From Chlorobiota bacterium (GTDB lineage Bacteria > Bacteroidota > Ignavibacteria > OLB7): a stretch of DNA of 64,000 nt. The notes under the pieces are model-generated. The model worked only from the letters and a program-made list of their open reading frames with translations. It made no database searches and was not told the origin of the DNA. The position numbers and the translations under genes were made by a program. Shown one piece after another: positions 16,105 through 24,353 of the stretch (within the stretch, counting starts at the first letter, position 1; the number at the start of each line of letters is the position of its first letter). The DNA is taken from positions 3,350,501 to 3,414,500 of the forward strand of contig JADJXR010000001.1 in the NCBI GenBank assembly GCA_016710285.1, read 5' to 3'.

Positions 16105-17229
16105 ATGGAAACAGCAGAACAACTCCGTGAAGCCGATCAGGGGCAAGACCTGTTCAAGATTCACGGCACGCATCACATTGAGTTTTACGTTGGCAATGCA
16201 AAGCAGGCCGCGTATTTCTACCGCCGCGCAATGGGCTTTGCGCTTACCGGCTACTGCGGCCCGGAAACCGGTGTCCGCGACCGTGCAAGCTACTTGTTGG
16301 AGCAAGGGAAGGTCCGCCTTGTGCTGACCACGCCGATCAATCCAGAGAACCCCATGGCGGACCACATCTACAAGCATGGCGACGGCGTGCGCGACATCGC
16401 CATCCACGTTGAGGATGCCGAGGAAGCCTACCGGATTGCCACCGAACGGGGTGCCCGTGGGGTGATGGAACCGACGGAGACCAGCGACGCAAACGGCACG
16501 GTGAAAATCGCCACGGTTGCCACCTACGGCGACACGGTCCACAGCTTTGTGGAACGCCGCAATTACAACGGCCCGTTCCTTCCAAACTTTGCCCCGCGCC
16601 AAGATTCGCTTGCCGTTCCCATTGGGCTGAAGCACGTGGACCACGTTGTTGGAAACGTGGATTGGAACAAGATGGAGGAGACCGTCAATTTCTACAAAAA
16701 CGTCTTCGGGTTCAGCCGTTTCGTCAGCTTCGACGACAAGGACATCTCCACCGAATACTCCGCGCTCCGTTCCACCGTGGTTGCCAACGAGAACAAGTGG
16801 ATCAAATTCCCAATCAACGAGCCGGCGGAAGGGTTGAAGAAATCGCAGATTGAGGAGTACGTGAAGTTCTACCAGGGCGCAGGGGTGCAGCATATCGCTA
16901 TCGAGTGCCAGGACATCCTTCAGGCAATTGCGACCATGCGCGAGAACGGCGTTGACTTCATGGTGGTTCCTGGAAGCTACTACGACGACCTTCAGGCACG
17001 CGTGGGGGATATTCAAGAATCCATCGAAGACCTTCGGAAGCTGAACATCCTTGTTGACAGCGACGACAAGGGGTACATGCTCCAAATCTTCACCCGCCCG
17101 TTGGAGGACCGCCCAACCTTGTTCTTTGAATTTATTCAACGGCGCGGCGGCGAATCGTTTGGCAAGGGGAACTTCAAAGCGTTGTTCGAGGCGATTGAAC
17201 GGGACCAAGCCGAACGCGGGAACTTGTAA
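16105..17229 (+). CDS. hppD: 4-hydroxyphenylpyruvate dioxygenase
   Basis: Converts 4-hydroxyphenylpyruvate to homogentisate using O2 and Fe(II), in tyrosine degradation. At 374 residues it has two vicinal-oxygen-chelate modules. Fe ligands are His180 (KHVDHVVGNV), His263 (GVQHIAIE) and Glu342 (LFFEFIQR). The C-terminal RGGESFGKGNFKALFEAIE contains the gating helix. It follows hisC by 93 nt on the same strand and precedes glutamate dehydrogenase, suggesting an amino-acid catabolic cluster. Confidence 0.95.
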   Translation: METAEQLREADQGQDLFKIHGTHHIEFYVGNAKQAAYFYRRAMGFALTGYCGPETGVRDRASYLLEQGKVRLVLTTPINPENPMADHIYKHGDGVRDIAIHVEDAEEAYRIATERGARGVMEPTETSDANGTVKIATVATYGDTVHSFVERRNYNGPFLPNFAPRQDSLAVPIGLKHVDHVVGNVDWNKMEETVNFYKNVFGFSRFVSFDDKDISTEYSALRSTVVANENKWIKFPINEPAEGLKKSQIEEYVKFYQGAGVQHIAIECQDILQAIATMRENGVDFMVVPGSYYDDLQARVGDIQESIEDLRKLNILVDSDDKGYMLQIFTRPLEDRPTLFFEFIQRRGGESFGKGNFKALFEAIERDQAERGNL

Positions 17230-17319
17230 AAACCACAAGCCCGTTGCTCAGCACGGTTCAATCCTCAAGAAAAAAAAAGTAGGTCATTGCTCACTGGTCA
17301 TTTAAGCAGAGAGAACATC

Positions 17320-18828
17320 ATGGCATCCACAAAGAAACCAGCCGCCCCCAAAGCGGCAACAAAACCATCATCAAAGAACGGGAAGGACAAGAATATCAGC
17401 GCGTTATCGAACCTGATGTCCGAAGAGCCTTCATTCTACCAAACCGTCGAGAAGAACTTCTCGAAGGCCGCCGCCGCAACCGATTACCCCAAGGGCTTGC
17501 TGGACCAGATTCGCGTTTGCAACGCGGTCTATATGGTCCGGTTCCCGGTGCGCATCGGCAACGATATCGAGGTGTTTACCGGGTGGCGTGTGCAGCACTC
17601 GCACCACCGGCTTCCAACCAAGGGGGGAATCCGCTACGCAACCCACGTCACCGAAGATGAGGTGATGGCACTTGCCGCGCTGATGACCTACAAATGCGCC
17701 ATTGTGGACGTTCCGTTCGGCGGCGCAAAAGGGGGCATCCAGATTGACCCCAGGAAGTACAGCGAGGAAGTGATCGAACGCGTGACGCGCCGCTACACCA
17801 TGGAGCTGATTAAGCGGAACTGCATCGGCCCCGGCATTGACGTTCCCGCGCCCGACTACGGGACCAGCGCCCGCGAAATGGCATGGATTGCCGACACCTA
17901 CCAAACGGTGATGCCCGGGCAGATTGATGCTATCGCCTGCATCACCGGAAAACCGCTGTCGCAAGGGGGAATTGCTGGCCGCGCATCGGCAACCGGACGC
18001 GGTGTCTTCTTCTCCATTCGCGAATCCTTGAATGGAGCCGAAAACGCAAAACTGTTTGGAATGACCCCGGGGTTAAACGACAAGCGCGTCGTGGTCCAGG
18101 GGCTTGGGAATGTGGGCTACTGGTCGGCAAAGTTTTTGCAAGAAGGCGGGGCAACAATCGTTGGCATCTGCGAAATGGAAGGGGGGATTTACGACAAGAA
18201 CGGGCTGGACGTTGACGAAGTCTTCAAGCACCGGAAGGAAACCGGCTCGATCCTGAACTTCAAGAACGCCAAAAACGTGAAGCGCGGGAACGACGTGATG
18301 ACCATGGACTGCGACATCCTTGTCCCGGCGGCCCTAGAGAACCAGCTGACCGCAGCCAACGCGCCACATATCAAGGCGAAGATGATTGCCGAAGGGGCAA
18401 ACGGACCAACCACTGCCGAGGCCGAGGATATCCTGCTAAAGCGTGGAATCCATATCATCCCCGATGCCTACTGCAACGCCGGCGGCGTGACGGTCAGCTA
18501 CTTCGAGTGGCTGAAGAACCTTTCGCACGTGCGGTTTGGCCGGCTTGGCAAAAAATCGGATGAAGCCAGCTTCACCCGCATTGTCTCGGCCGTTGAGCAG
18601 ATGACCGGAACCGCCCTTAGCACGGACGTCCGCACCCAAATCACGCAAGGTGCCGACGAAGCCGACTACGTGGATAGCGGGTTGGAGGAAACAATGATCA
18701 GCTCCTTCCAGCAGATCAAAAACGTTTACGACACGAACAAGCGTGTGAAGGACCTCCGAACCGCCAGCTTCGTTGTTGCCATTGACAAAATCGCCCGCTC
18801 CTACATGGAACTTGGAATCTTCCCATAA
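17320..18828 (+). CDS. Glu/Leu/Phe/Val family dehydrogenase, probable glutamate dehydrogenase
   Basis: Oxidatively deaminates an amino acid, most likely glutamate, with NAD(P). The 502-residue protein has GGIRYATHVTEDEVMALA, the catalytic MTYKCAIVDVPFGGAKGG and the Rossmann motif GLGNVGYWSAKFL. NAGGVTVSYFEWLKN is a conserved C-terminal block. The length resembles the longer, mitochondrial-like GDHs rather than the 450-residue bacterial class. A Lys/Pro/Ala-rich N-terminal 25-residue tail is low complexity. I chose the ATG at 17320 over an in-frame start at 17287 because of the purine-rich stretch just before it. A strong terminator follows. Confidence 0.92.
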   Translation: MASTKKPAAPKAATKPSSKNGKDKNISALSNLMSEEPSFYQTVEKNFSKAAAATDYPKGLLDQIRVCNAVYMVRFPVRIGNDIEVFTGWRVQHSHHRLPTKGGIRYATHVTEDEVMALAALMTYKCAIVDVPFGGAKGGIQIDPRKYSEEVIERVTRRYTMELIKRNCIGPGIDVPAPDYGTSAREMAWIADTYQTVMPGQIDAIACITGKPLSQGGIAGRASATGRGVFFSIRESLNGAENAKLFGMTPGLNDKRVVVQGLGNVGYWSAKFLQEGGATIVGICEMEGGIYDKNGLDVDEVFKHRKETGSILNFKNAKNVKRGNDVMTMDCDILVPAALENQLTAANAPHIKAKMIAEGANGPTTAEAEDILLKRGIHIIPDAYCNAGGVTVSYFEWLKNLSHVRFGRLGKKSDEASFTRIVSAVEQMTGTALSTDVRTQITQGADEADYVDSGLEETMISSFQQIKNVYDTNKRVKDLRTASFVVAIDKIARSYMELGIFP

Positions 18829-18856
18829 TTCGGAGCAGCGAACGGATAATGAAAAC

Positions 18857-18889
18857 ACGGCCCAAGTATGAGTGTCATGCTTGGGCCGT
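18857..18889 (+). terminator. Intrinsic terminator after glutamate dehydrogenase
   Basis: ACGGCCCAAGTATGA pairs with TCATGCTTGGGCCGT through a 15-bp stem containing one G-T wobble, with a 3-nt loop. A TTTCG run follows. Confidence 0.8.
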
Positions 18890-18930
18890 TTCGTAATTAC
18901 TCAATCTTCTAACGGCTCTCTCTCTCTCCT

Positions 18931-19746
18931 ATGTCTGCATCAGAAATACCAGCTGAAAAGATCGTGGAATTTTACAGCCGATTATTCGAGGCGATAACGT
19001 TCCCAGTTGGGAAATTCCACCAGGCATTCCATTGGGGCGTGCAGCAGTTTGTCCCGATTTCTACGTTCGCATACGTGGCCGATCCGTTATTTTCCGATCC
19101 GCCATCGCAACCGGTTCAGCCTGCAAGCGGTTACGCCGTTCGGCTAAACGATCGAACTCCCGATGGGAAAACCGTCACAAGCGTCACCGATTACAAGGTG
19201 ATGGAACAGGACCGTTCGGCGCATCCTATCGAGCAAGCGTTCCAGGCATCGCTGACTGTGTTTAAGCAGCAGGTGGCGGAAAAATTCCCCAACTACGTGG
19301 CCCTGCACCAGTTTCAGCTGCGCATGGAAGAATATCCACGGCTGATTCTCGGTTTCTTCCGGATTCAACTCCCCAACCATCCCGATTGCAGTTTCACGGC
19401 GGATGAGCGTGAGGTGTTGGAAAAAATGAAGCTCCATTTCTCGAACATCCTTCGGGCGTTCGATACCGTGCAAAAAGCACGCGATGCATCGTTCAATTTT
19501 TTTCATGCCACCTGCAACGAAATCGCGGGGCAATTCCGGCTAACCACTGCCGAATATCAGGTGCTGGTGCTTGTTGTTGAGGGGTGTACTAATGAAGAAA
19601 TTGCTCAACACCAATCGGTGAGTATTGCCACGGTCCGCACACACCTTAAGCACATCCTGCAGAAAACAGGATGCAAAAATCGGTTCGATCTTTTTCGCAA
19701 TTTTTTCTCCTCCGCAAAATCGCTGCACCGCCGCGACAATACGTAG
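18931..19746 (+). CDS. LuxR-type transcriptional regulator with uncharacterised N-terminal domain
   Basis: A 271-residue protein with a C-terminal LuxR/GerE helix-turn-helix (about residues 205-262): LTTAEYQVLVLVVEGCTNEE, then IAQHQSVSIATVRTHLKHIL. The first 200 residues show no family I can name; they look like a compact alpha/beta sensor domain ending in a long helix (EVLEKMKLHFSNILRAFDTV). There is no receiver aspartate motif, so it is not a standard response regulator. The regulator at 28835-30070 shares the general sensor-plus-LuxR layout. Its targets are unknown; the T9SS protein downstream is a candidate. Confidence 0.78.
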   Translation: MSASEIPAEKIVEFYSRLFEAITFPVGKFHQAFHWGVQQFVPISTFAYVADPLFSDPPSQPVQPASGYAVRLNDRTPDGKTVTSVTDYKVMEQDRSAHPIEQAFQASLTVFKQQVAEKFPNYVALHQFQLRMEEYPRLILGFFRIQLPNHPDCSFTADEREVLEKMKLHFSNILRAFDTVQKARDASFNFFHATCNEIAGQFRLTTAEYQVLVLVVEGCTNEEIAQHQSVSIATVRTHLKHILQKTGCKNRFDLFRNFFSSAKSLHRRDNT

Positions 19747-19987
19747 ATAGGTGTGGGGGAGCGCCATACGATTGTGGCACATTCGCTCCTTACCACCACC
19801 ACCACAAACAGTCTGCTGGAAACGCCGCCCCACCCCCCCAATTCACCGTGGTTTCCCAAATCTTTAGGCCCAAAATCATCCTAAAGGATGACGCTGGTCT
19901 GGGAAGTAGGAAATAATTTGCCCCCATTGGCAATGCTGCCAACCGTGCATTGCCGCAAATCCTACTAACATTTTCTTGAGGGAGCCG

Positions 19988-20836
19988 ATGAACACTGCAC
20001 CGTACCGACTGCCTAATCAACGCGAGCTGCGCAAGCTGCTGCTGCTTTCGTTGCTCTTCTTGTTGGCGCTGTTTGCCACTGCCCGTGCCCAGGTATCGAA
20101 CGATGTCCGGATTACTCCAGACAGCCTTGAGTTTGGGGAAATTGCGGTTGGGGAAGACTCCTCCATGAATTTCACGATCACGAACACCAGCGCAACCGGC
20201 GCACCCATCTTTTTGGATTCGTTGGTGATTATGAACGATGCCAACGGCAGCAGCGATGTGATGTGGATGAACCCGCCGAAACAATTTCCGCTCGCCGTAG
20301 CTTCAGGCACCCCCGCAACGATCACCCTAAATTTTAGGCCTTCGTTGCATGGTGTGTTCTCGTTTACCGCATTATTTCACATGCGGAAAAATCAGCAGGG
20401 AGAGGATATCTTCGAAATAATGCCCCGGAAAATTCATGGGACTGGAAAAAAAACTTCACCCTCGCGCACATTTCTTGATAGCCTTCAGGCAATTACGCCA
20501 GGGTTTGGCTCCATCTACACCAACGACCGCGCAGCAACGGAAGTAAGAGTTATCAACCATGCCGGAAGGGACCTGAATTTGGATTCAATCACCGTTTCCT
20601 CGGAAGAGGGAACCTCGGCGATATTCTCATTTTCCCAAGACTCAGCAAAGGAAACGACTTCGGATCCCGATTTTGATTTATTGCGGATCAATGATTTTAT
20701 GACGATCCCAATTTTCACCACCGGGCCAGAAAAAGCGGGTGAGTATAATGCCATTCTTACCCTCCATTTCAGCAAAACAAATCGGATACAATCGGGCGGG
20801 AATCCATCGCTGTTGGCTGAAGGGGGAATTTCGTGA
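19988..20836 (+). CDS. Secreted choice-of-anchor/Ig-like repeat protein, N-terminal part of a split T9SS gene
   Basis: A 282-residue product starting at the ATG at 19988, directly after GAGGGAG. A signal peptide (LLLLSLLFLLALFATARAQ) precedes beta-sandwich segments typical of DUF1573/choice-of-anchor domains: ITPDSLEFGEIAVGEDSSMN and FTTGPEKAGEYNAILTLHFS. The frame ends with TGA at 20834. The next frame continues the same type of protein and carries the sorting signal. The switch must occur between 20821 and 20834, where a G5 run (20822-20826) lies. One extra G would fuse the two frames. This is either an assembly or sequencing error, a genuine null mutation, or a programmed shift. Confidence 0.8.
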   Translation: MNTAPYRLPNQRELRKLLLLSLLFLLALFATARAQVSNDVRITPDSLEFGEIAVGEDSSMNFTITNTSATGAPIFLDSLVIMNDANGSSDVMWMNPPKQFPLAVASGTPATITLNFRPSLHGVFSFTALFHMRKNQQGEDIFEIMPRKIHGTGKKTSPSRTFLDSLQAITPGFGSIYTNDRAATEVRVINHAGRDLNLDSITVSSEEGTSAIFSFSQDSAKETTSDPDFDLLRINDFMTIPIFTTGPEKAGEYNAILTLHFSKTNRIQSGGNPSLLAEGGIS

Positions 20837-23052
20837 TTCATGTGCCGATGAAATGCCTTGGCCCGCAAATTAGTGCCGATCAATTAAAACGGATGGCGTT
20901 CCAAAATGACGTTAGCGGCGTGTTCCCCGGCGATGGTACGCCCACAAGCGGGTTGATACCGATCTGCAATTTTGGGAACCAGACACGCGATTACCAAGTG
21001 GAGTATGCTGGCGGAGCCGGAACAACATTTTTTGGCCCCGATGCCAAGCAATTAAAGGTTGGCAGCATAATTACGGTTCCTGCTGGCCAATGCAGTCCGG
21101 TGCGGTTTGTGGTGCGCCAGCCATTAACCGGAGCCGCCGTCCGCGATTCGTTGGTGGTAAGTTTTGGGGGGCAAGGGAACCGCAGCCGTGTGCTTATTTC
21201 AATGGATATGCCAACCGGTTCTCCGGGGGCTATCCCGCCGGTGGAATTTAATCTTCCGCCAGTGATTGATCTTGGAATTATTCCTCTTGGAAAATACAGC
21301 GGCAATCGAATCCATCTTGGAAATATTCCTGCTGATCGCATCGAACGGAAAAAAGGGGCAACGCTGCTTGCGCCAGGGCGATCAAAAAATCGGGTGCGAA
21401 ATAATGCGCAACGTACAGCAGCCGTTACATTCCGGGTGGTTTCTAGCGTCATCAATGTGGAACAACTTTCGCTTGGCGAATACCAGACACAGGAAATTCT
21501 TGGACCGAAGCAAGAAAGTGAGTTCGACATCCCGATTGAGGGGCTGGCTCCGGGACCACAAACCTTCACGCTCACCGCAGAATATATGCTGCTGGATAGC
21601 GCAGGAAAATCGGTGGAAACTGGTAAAACTCCGCCAACATTAATCACCGCATTTTTCACTGCCGACAGCATTGAAACCCCTGCCGAACCAGGCGTTTCGG
21701 TGGATGCGGTTCCCGAGGGGGAACTTGGAACCGGATTGATGACCATTCAGAATCGCTCCAGCAACACAAAATTCGTCCGGCTTGATTTGGAGGATTCCGA
21801 ATCTGACGTTACTGTGGCTTCGGCAGCGGCGTATAAAAAGAAAGGGGGGAAACTCTGGACCGCCACCGCTGGTGGGAAAAAGAACGAGATGAAAGTGGTA
21901 ACCAAGCCAAACAAAACCGATGCCGCCAACGGGTTTGTTGGCTCGGGGGTGTTGGTCATCAAAGATCAGCCGGATGCTCCTGACTCCACGATGGTCCCCA
22001 TGTCGTTGTTTGGGAAATCTGTAACCTCATCAAGAAATAATGCTCGGCTGATTGTGCAACCGCCACGCTACACCACCGATGATGGCCAGGTGAACGACGT
22101 TGGGCGCGTGGTTGGCAACGTGCTAACCACGGGGCTGCTGCCAAGCGGTGCCGGCGGCGCGGTTCTTGTTAGCGTCGAGAAAGGGAATGCGCCGTTGGAA
22201 TGCGTGGGCGCATACTTCCAATGGGATGGCGAATCGGAAGAACAACCAGTTTCCACCAGCGAGCCGCTTCCATTTTTGCTGGAAAAGAGCGGTGGGCTGA
22301 TGCTTACAATCCCCTTCGGTCGGCGGACAGAAAGCAGTTTGGGAACATTGCGGTTGGAAGGGGCCAATGGGGAAGAACTTGAGTACATCGTAAACCTGCC
22401 AATGGCCGATGCCGCTGCGTTCGACGATGTTGGGCGCGGGGCAGAGTTCAACCAGAAAGGGAAGCAGAACGTTGGGGTTGTTGGCGATGGCACACAAGCG
22501 AGCACCATCACCAATATCCAGATTTCTGAGCCGGGCCGCGCTTATGGGAAAGAGGGGGGATCGTTCCTTGCTCAGGGCGATTTCACACTCCGTTCTTCGC
22601 TCCCGATTCAGGTCCCGGCAAAGGGGAGGGCAATGGTGGAAGTTGAGTACGCCGGAAGCGCGCAAACCAGCGGAATTGTGCAGGGGGTGATGGAAGCGCA
22701 CGTACTAACGAACGGAAAACCGGACACGATCTACGTCCTGCTGACGGCTGTTCCGGTTGCGCAAAGCGGGGTGGGCATCGAATCGCTGGCGATTGCCCCG
22801 GGCATGGCGCTTGCGCCAAACCCATCGCGGGAATCAACGGAGCTGGAATTCCGGCTGGCCGGGCACAGCACCGTCACCGTGACGATCAGCGATGTGCAAG
22901 GCAAAACCGTGAACACGGTGATGCACCAACAGGAGATGGAGCCTGGGGAGCATCAACTCACCATTCCCACTGCGGGGCTTCCGATTGGAACCTATGTGGT
23001 GACGGTGGAAGCCAACGGCAGCCGCCAATCGCAATTGCTGCGGGTGAGGTAG
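20833..23052 (+). CDS. T9SS type A sorting-domain protein, C-terminal part of a split gene
   Basis: A 739-residue frame in the -1 register relative to the preceding one, with a formal GTG at 20833 overlapping its stop. It has no signal peptide, which a T9SS cargo needs, so it is best read as the remainder of the same protein. It contains repeated Ig-like or choice-of-anchor beta modules (VEFNLPPVIDLGIIPLGKYS). The C-terminal 80 residues form a T9SS type A sorting domain: LAPNPSRESTELEFRLAG, VTISDVQGKTV, GLPIGTYVVTVEANG. The protein would be exported across the outer membrane and anchored or released there. Biological role is unknown. Confidence 0.82.
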   Translation: MIHVPMKCLGPQISADQLKRMAFQNDVSGVFPGDGTPTSGLIPICNFGNQTRDYQVEYAGGAGTTFFGPDAKQLKVGSIITVPAGQCSPVRFVVRQPLTGAAVRDSLVVSFGGQGNRSRVLISMDMPTGSPGAIPPVEFNLPPVIDLGIIPLGKYSGNRIHLGNIPADRIERKKGATLLAPGRSKNRVRNNAQRTAAVTFRVVSSVINVEQLSLGEYQTQEILGPKQESEFDIPIEGLAPGPQTFTLTAEYMLLDSAGKSVETGKTPPTLITAFFTADSIETPAEPGVSVDAVPEGELGTGLMTIQNRSSNTKFVRLDLEDSESDVTVASAAAYKKKGGKLWTATAGGKKNEMKVVTKPNKTDAANGFVGSGVLVIKDQPDAPDSTMVPMSLFGKSVTSSRNNARLIVQPPRYTTDDGQVNDVGRVVGNVLTTGLLPSGAGGAVLVSVEKGNAPLECVGAYFQWDGESEEQPVSTSEPLPFLLEKSGGLMLTIPFGRRTESSLGTLRLEGANGEELEYIVNLPMADAAAFDDVGRGAEFNQKGKQNVGVVGDGTQASTITNIQISEPGRAYGKEGGSFLAQGDFTLRSSLPIQVPAKGRAMVEVEYAGSAQTSGIVQGVMEAHVLTNGKPDTIYVLLTAVPVAQSGVGIESLAIAPGMALAPNPSRESTELEFRLAGHSTVTVTISDVQGKTVNTVMHQQEMEPGEHQLTIPTAGLPIGTYVVTVEANGSRQSQLLRVR

Positions 23053-23088
23053 GGGGGTGAAGCTGGAATAGAAGGCGTTGGAAATGAA

Positions 23089-23128
23089 TCGGCCACTATC
23101 AGAGCATCTCTGCGCTGGTAGTGGCCGA
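23089..23128 (+). terminator. Terminator hairpin after the split T9SS gene
   Basis: TCGGCCACTATCAG pairs with CTGGTAGTGGCCGA over 14 positions with one wobble and a 12-nt loop. No T-run follows. Confidence 0.65.
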
Positions 23129-23189
23129 TAGGTTATGCAGGGTGAGGTGAATGAGGTTGAACGGAAAAGAGTGTGGGTGTTATTGATGC

Positions 23190-23219
23190 TTGCCCCCTGG
23201 CTTGCAAGATATATTTTTG
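23190..23219 (+). promoter_or_regulatory. Bacteroidota-type promoter
   Basis: A -33 TTG (23190-23192) and a -7 TATTTTTG (23212-23219) are separated by 19 nt, about 63 nt before the ATG of the small gene at 23282. Confidence 0.6.
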
Positions 23220-23281
23220 AGCCAAGCAATACATGGCGTACCGGCCTACAGGAATTTTATCACTGATAAACAAACACAACC

Positions 23282-23566
23282 ATGGTGACTCTTCGGATTG
23301 AACATCGCATCTCAAATTATGAGGGATGGAAGCAAGCGTTTGATAGCGACCCTATCAACAGAAAACGGTCCGGCGTCCGGCGTTTTAAAATTTACCGCCC
23401 GGTCAATGATGAATCCTATGTCATCATTGACCTTGAGTTTGAAATTCTTGAGCAGGCACAAGCCGTAGAAACTGCCTTGCATAAAATATTCGGGAATATT
23501 GAGGGGAAGCTGATCTTTGGAGCAAAAACAACAATCCTGAATATTGCTGAAGAAGCGGAGCTGTAA
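23282..23566 (+). CDS. Small dimeric alpha/beta-barrel-type protein
   Basis: A 94-residue protein resembling the antibiotic-biosynthesis-monooxygenase-like ferredoxin fold: LRIEHRISNYEGWKQAFDSD, SGVRRFKIYRPVND, YVIIDLEFE. Similar hypothetical proteins are common in soil and FCB bacteria, but no substrate is known. It is monocistronic, with its own promoter at 23190-23219 and a hairpin at 23593-23619. Confidence 0.75.
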   Translation: MVTLRIEHRISNYEGWKQAFDSDPINRKRSGVRRFKIYRPVNDESYVIIDLEFEILEQAQAVETALHKIFGNIEGKLIFGAKTTILNIAEEAEL

Positions 23567-23592
23567 GCCTGTTGAATTTGTGAGAGGGGAAA

Positions 23593-23619
23593 AGCCGCCC
23601 CAGCTCAGCTAGGGCGGCT
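23593..23619. terminator. Bidirectional hairpin between convergent genes
   Basis: AGCCGCCC and GGGCGGCT form an 8-bp stem with an 11-nt loop in the 79-nt gap between the small plus-strand gene and rpe on the minus strand. Confidence 0.6.
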
Positions 23620-23645
23620 GCTACCGAAGACTATCATTGGAGTGG

Positions 23646-24353
23646 CTATGCTGCGCAGGCTTCCCGCATTTGCTTCATGGTCAGAGTGGGGTTGGGGGTT
23701 CCAAAAATTCCTGAGCCGCTGACCACAACGTCAACGCCGGAATCGTACACGGCGCGGATGTTGTCCAGTTTGATCCCGCCGTCGGCTTCCACCAAGCAAT
23801 CGCTGCGCCCGCAGCTGGCAAGCATCTGGCGCAGCCGTTCGGCACGGCGGAAAAGCGTTGGGATAAACGCTTGCCCGCCAAACCCCGGCTCCACCGACAT
23901 CAACAACACAAGATCAACGTAGGGGAGGATGTCCTCCAGCGTGCTGAGCGATGTCGCCGGATTGAGCGTCACCCCCGGGCGGCAGCCAAGCTGGCGGATG
24001 CGGTCAATCGTCCGGTGAAGGTGAAGCGCGGCCTCGACGTGAACGGTGATGTACGTTGCGCCGGCGTGCGCAAAATCTTCCAGATAGCGGTCGGGGTCGC
24101 TTATCATCAGGTGGCAATCCAGCGGAAGCTCCGTCACCTTCCGCAATGCCGCAATCACTGGCGGACCAATGGTGATGTTCGGCACAAAGTGGCCATCCAT
24201 CACATCAACATGAAGGAAATCGGCACCGGCTTCTTCCAGCATCTGCACGTCTTCGCCCAATCGAGTGAAGTTGGCAGAAAGAAGGGAGGGGGCAAGGTAA
24301 AGTTTACGGGCTATGGACATGGCTGATGTTGATTCTGTTGGTTCTGGGATCAT
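23646..24353 (-). CDS. rpe: Ribulose-phosphate 3-epimerase
   Basis: Interconverts ribulose 5-phosphate and xylulose 5-phosphate in the pentose phosphate pathway. This TIM barrel has LAPSLLSANF, the metal-binding HVDVMDGHFVPNITIG, DCHLMISDPDRYL, LLMSVEPGFGGQAFIP and EADGGIKLDN. The start at 24353 overlaps the stop of the Lon-like gene as ATGA. An internal ATG at 24320 (MSIARKLYLAPS) would give a more usual N-terminus and is a real alternative. Confidence 0.95.
   Translation of the reverse strand: MIPEPTESTSAMSIARKLYLAPSLLSANFTRLGEDVQMLEEAGADFLHVDVMDGHFVPNITIGPPVIAALRKVTELPLDCHLMISDPDRYLEDFAHAGATYITVHVEAALHLHRTIDRIRQLGCRPGVTLNPATSLSTLEDILPYVDLVLLMSVEPGFGGQAFIPTLFRRAERLRQMLASCGRSDCLVEADGGIKLDNIRAVYDSGVDVVVSGSGIFGTPNPTLTMKQMREACAA

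Noticed and set aside
16000..17238. 412-codon minus-strand frame opposite hppD
   Set aside because: Antisense shadow; the plus strand has all three HppD iron ligands.
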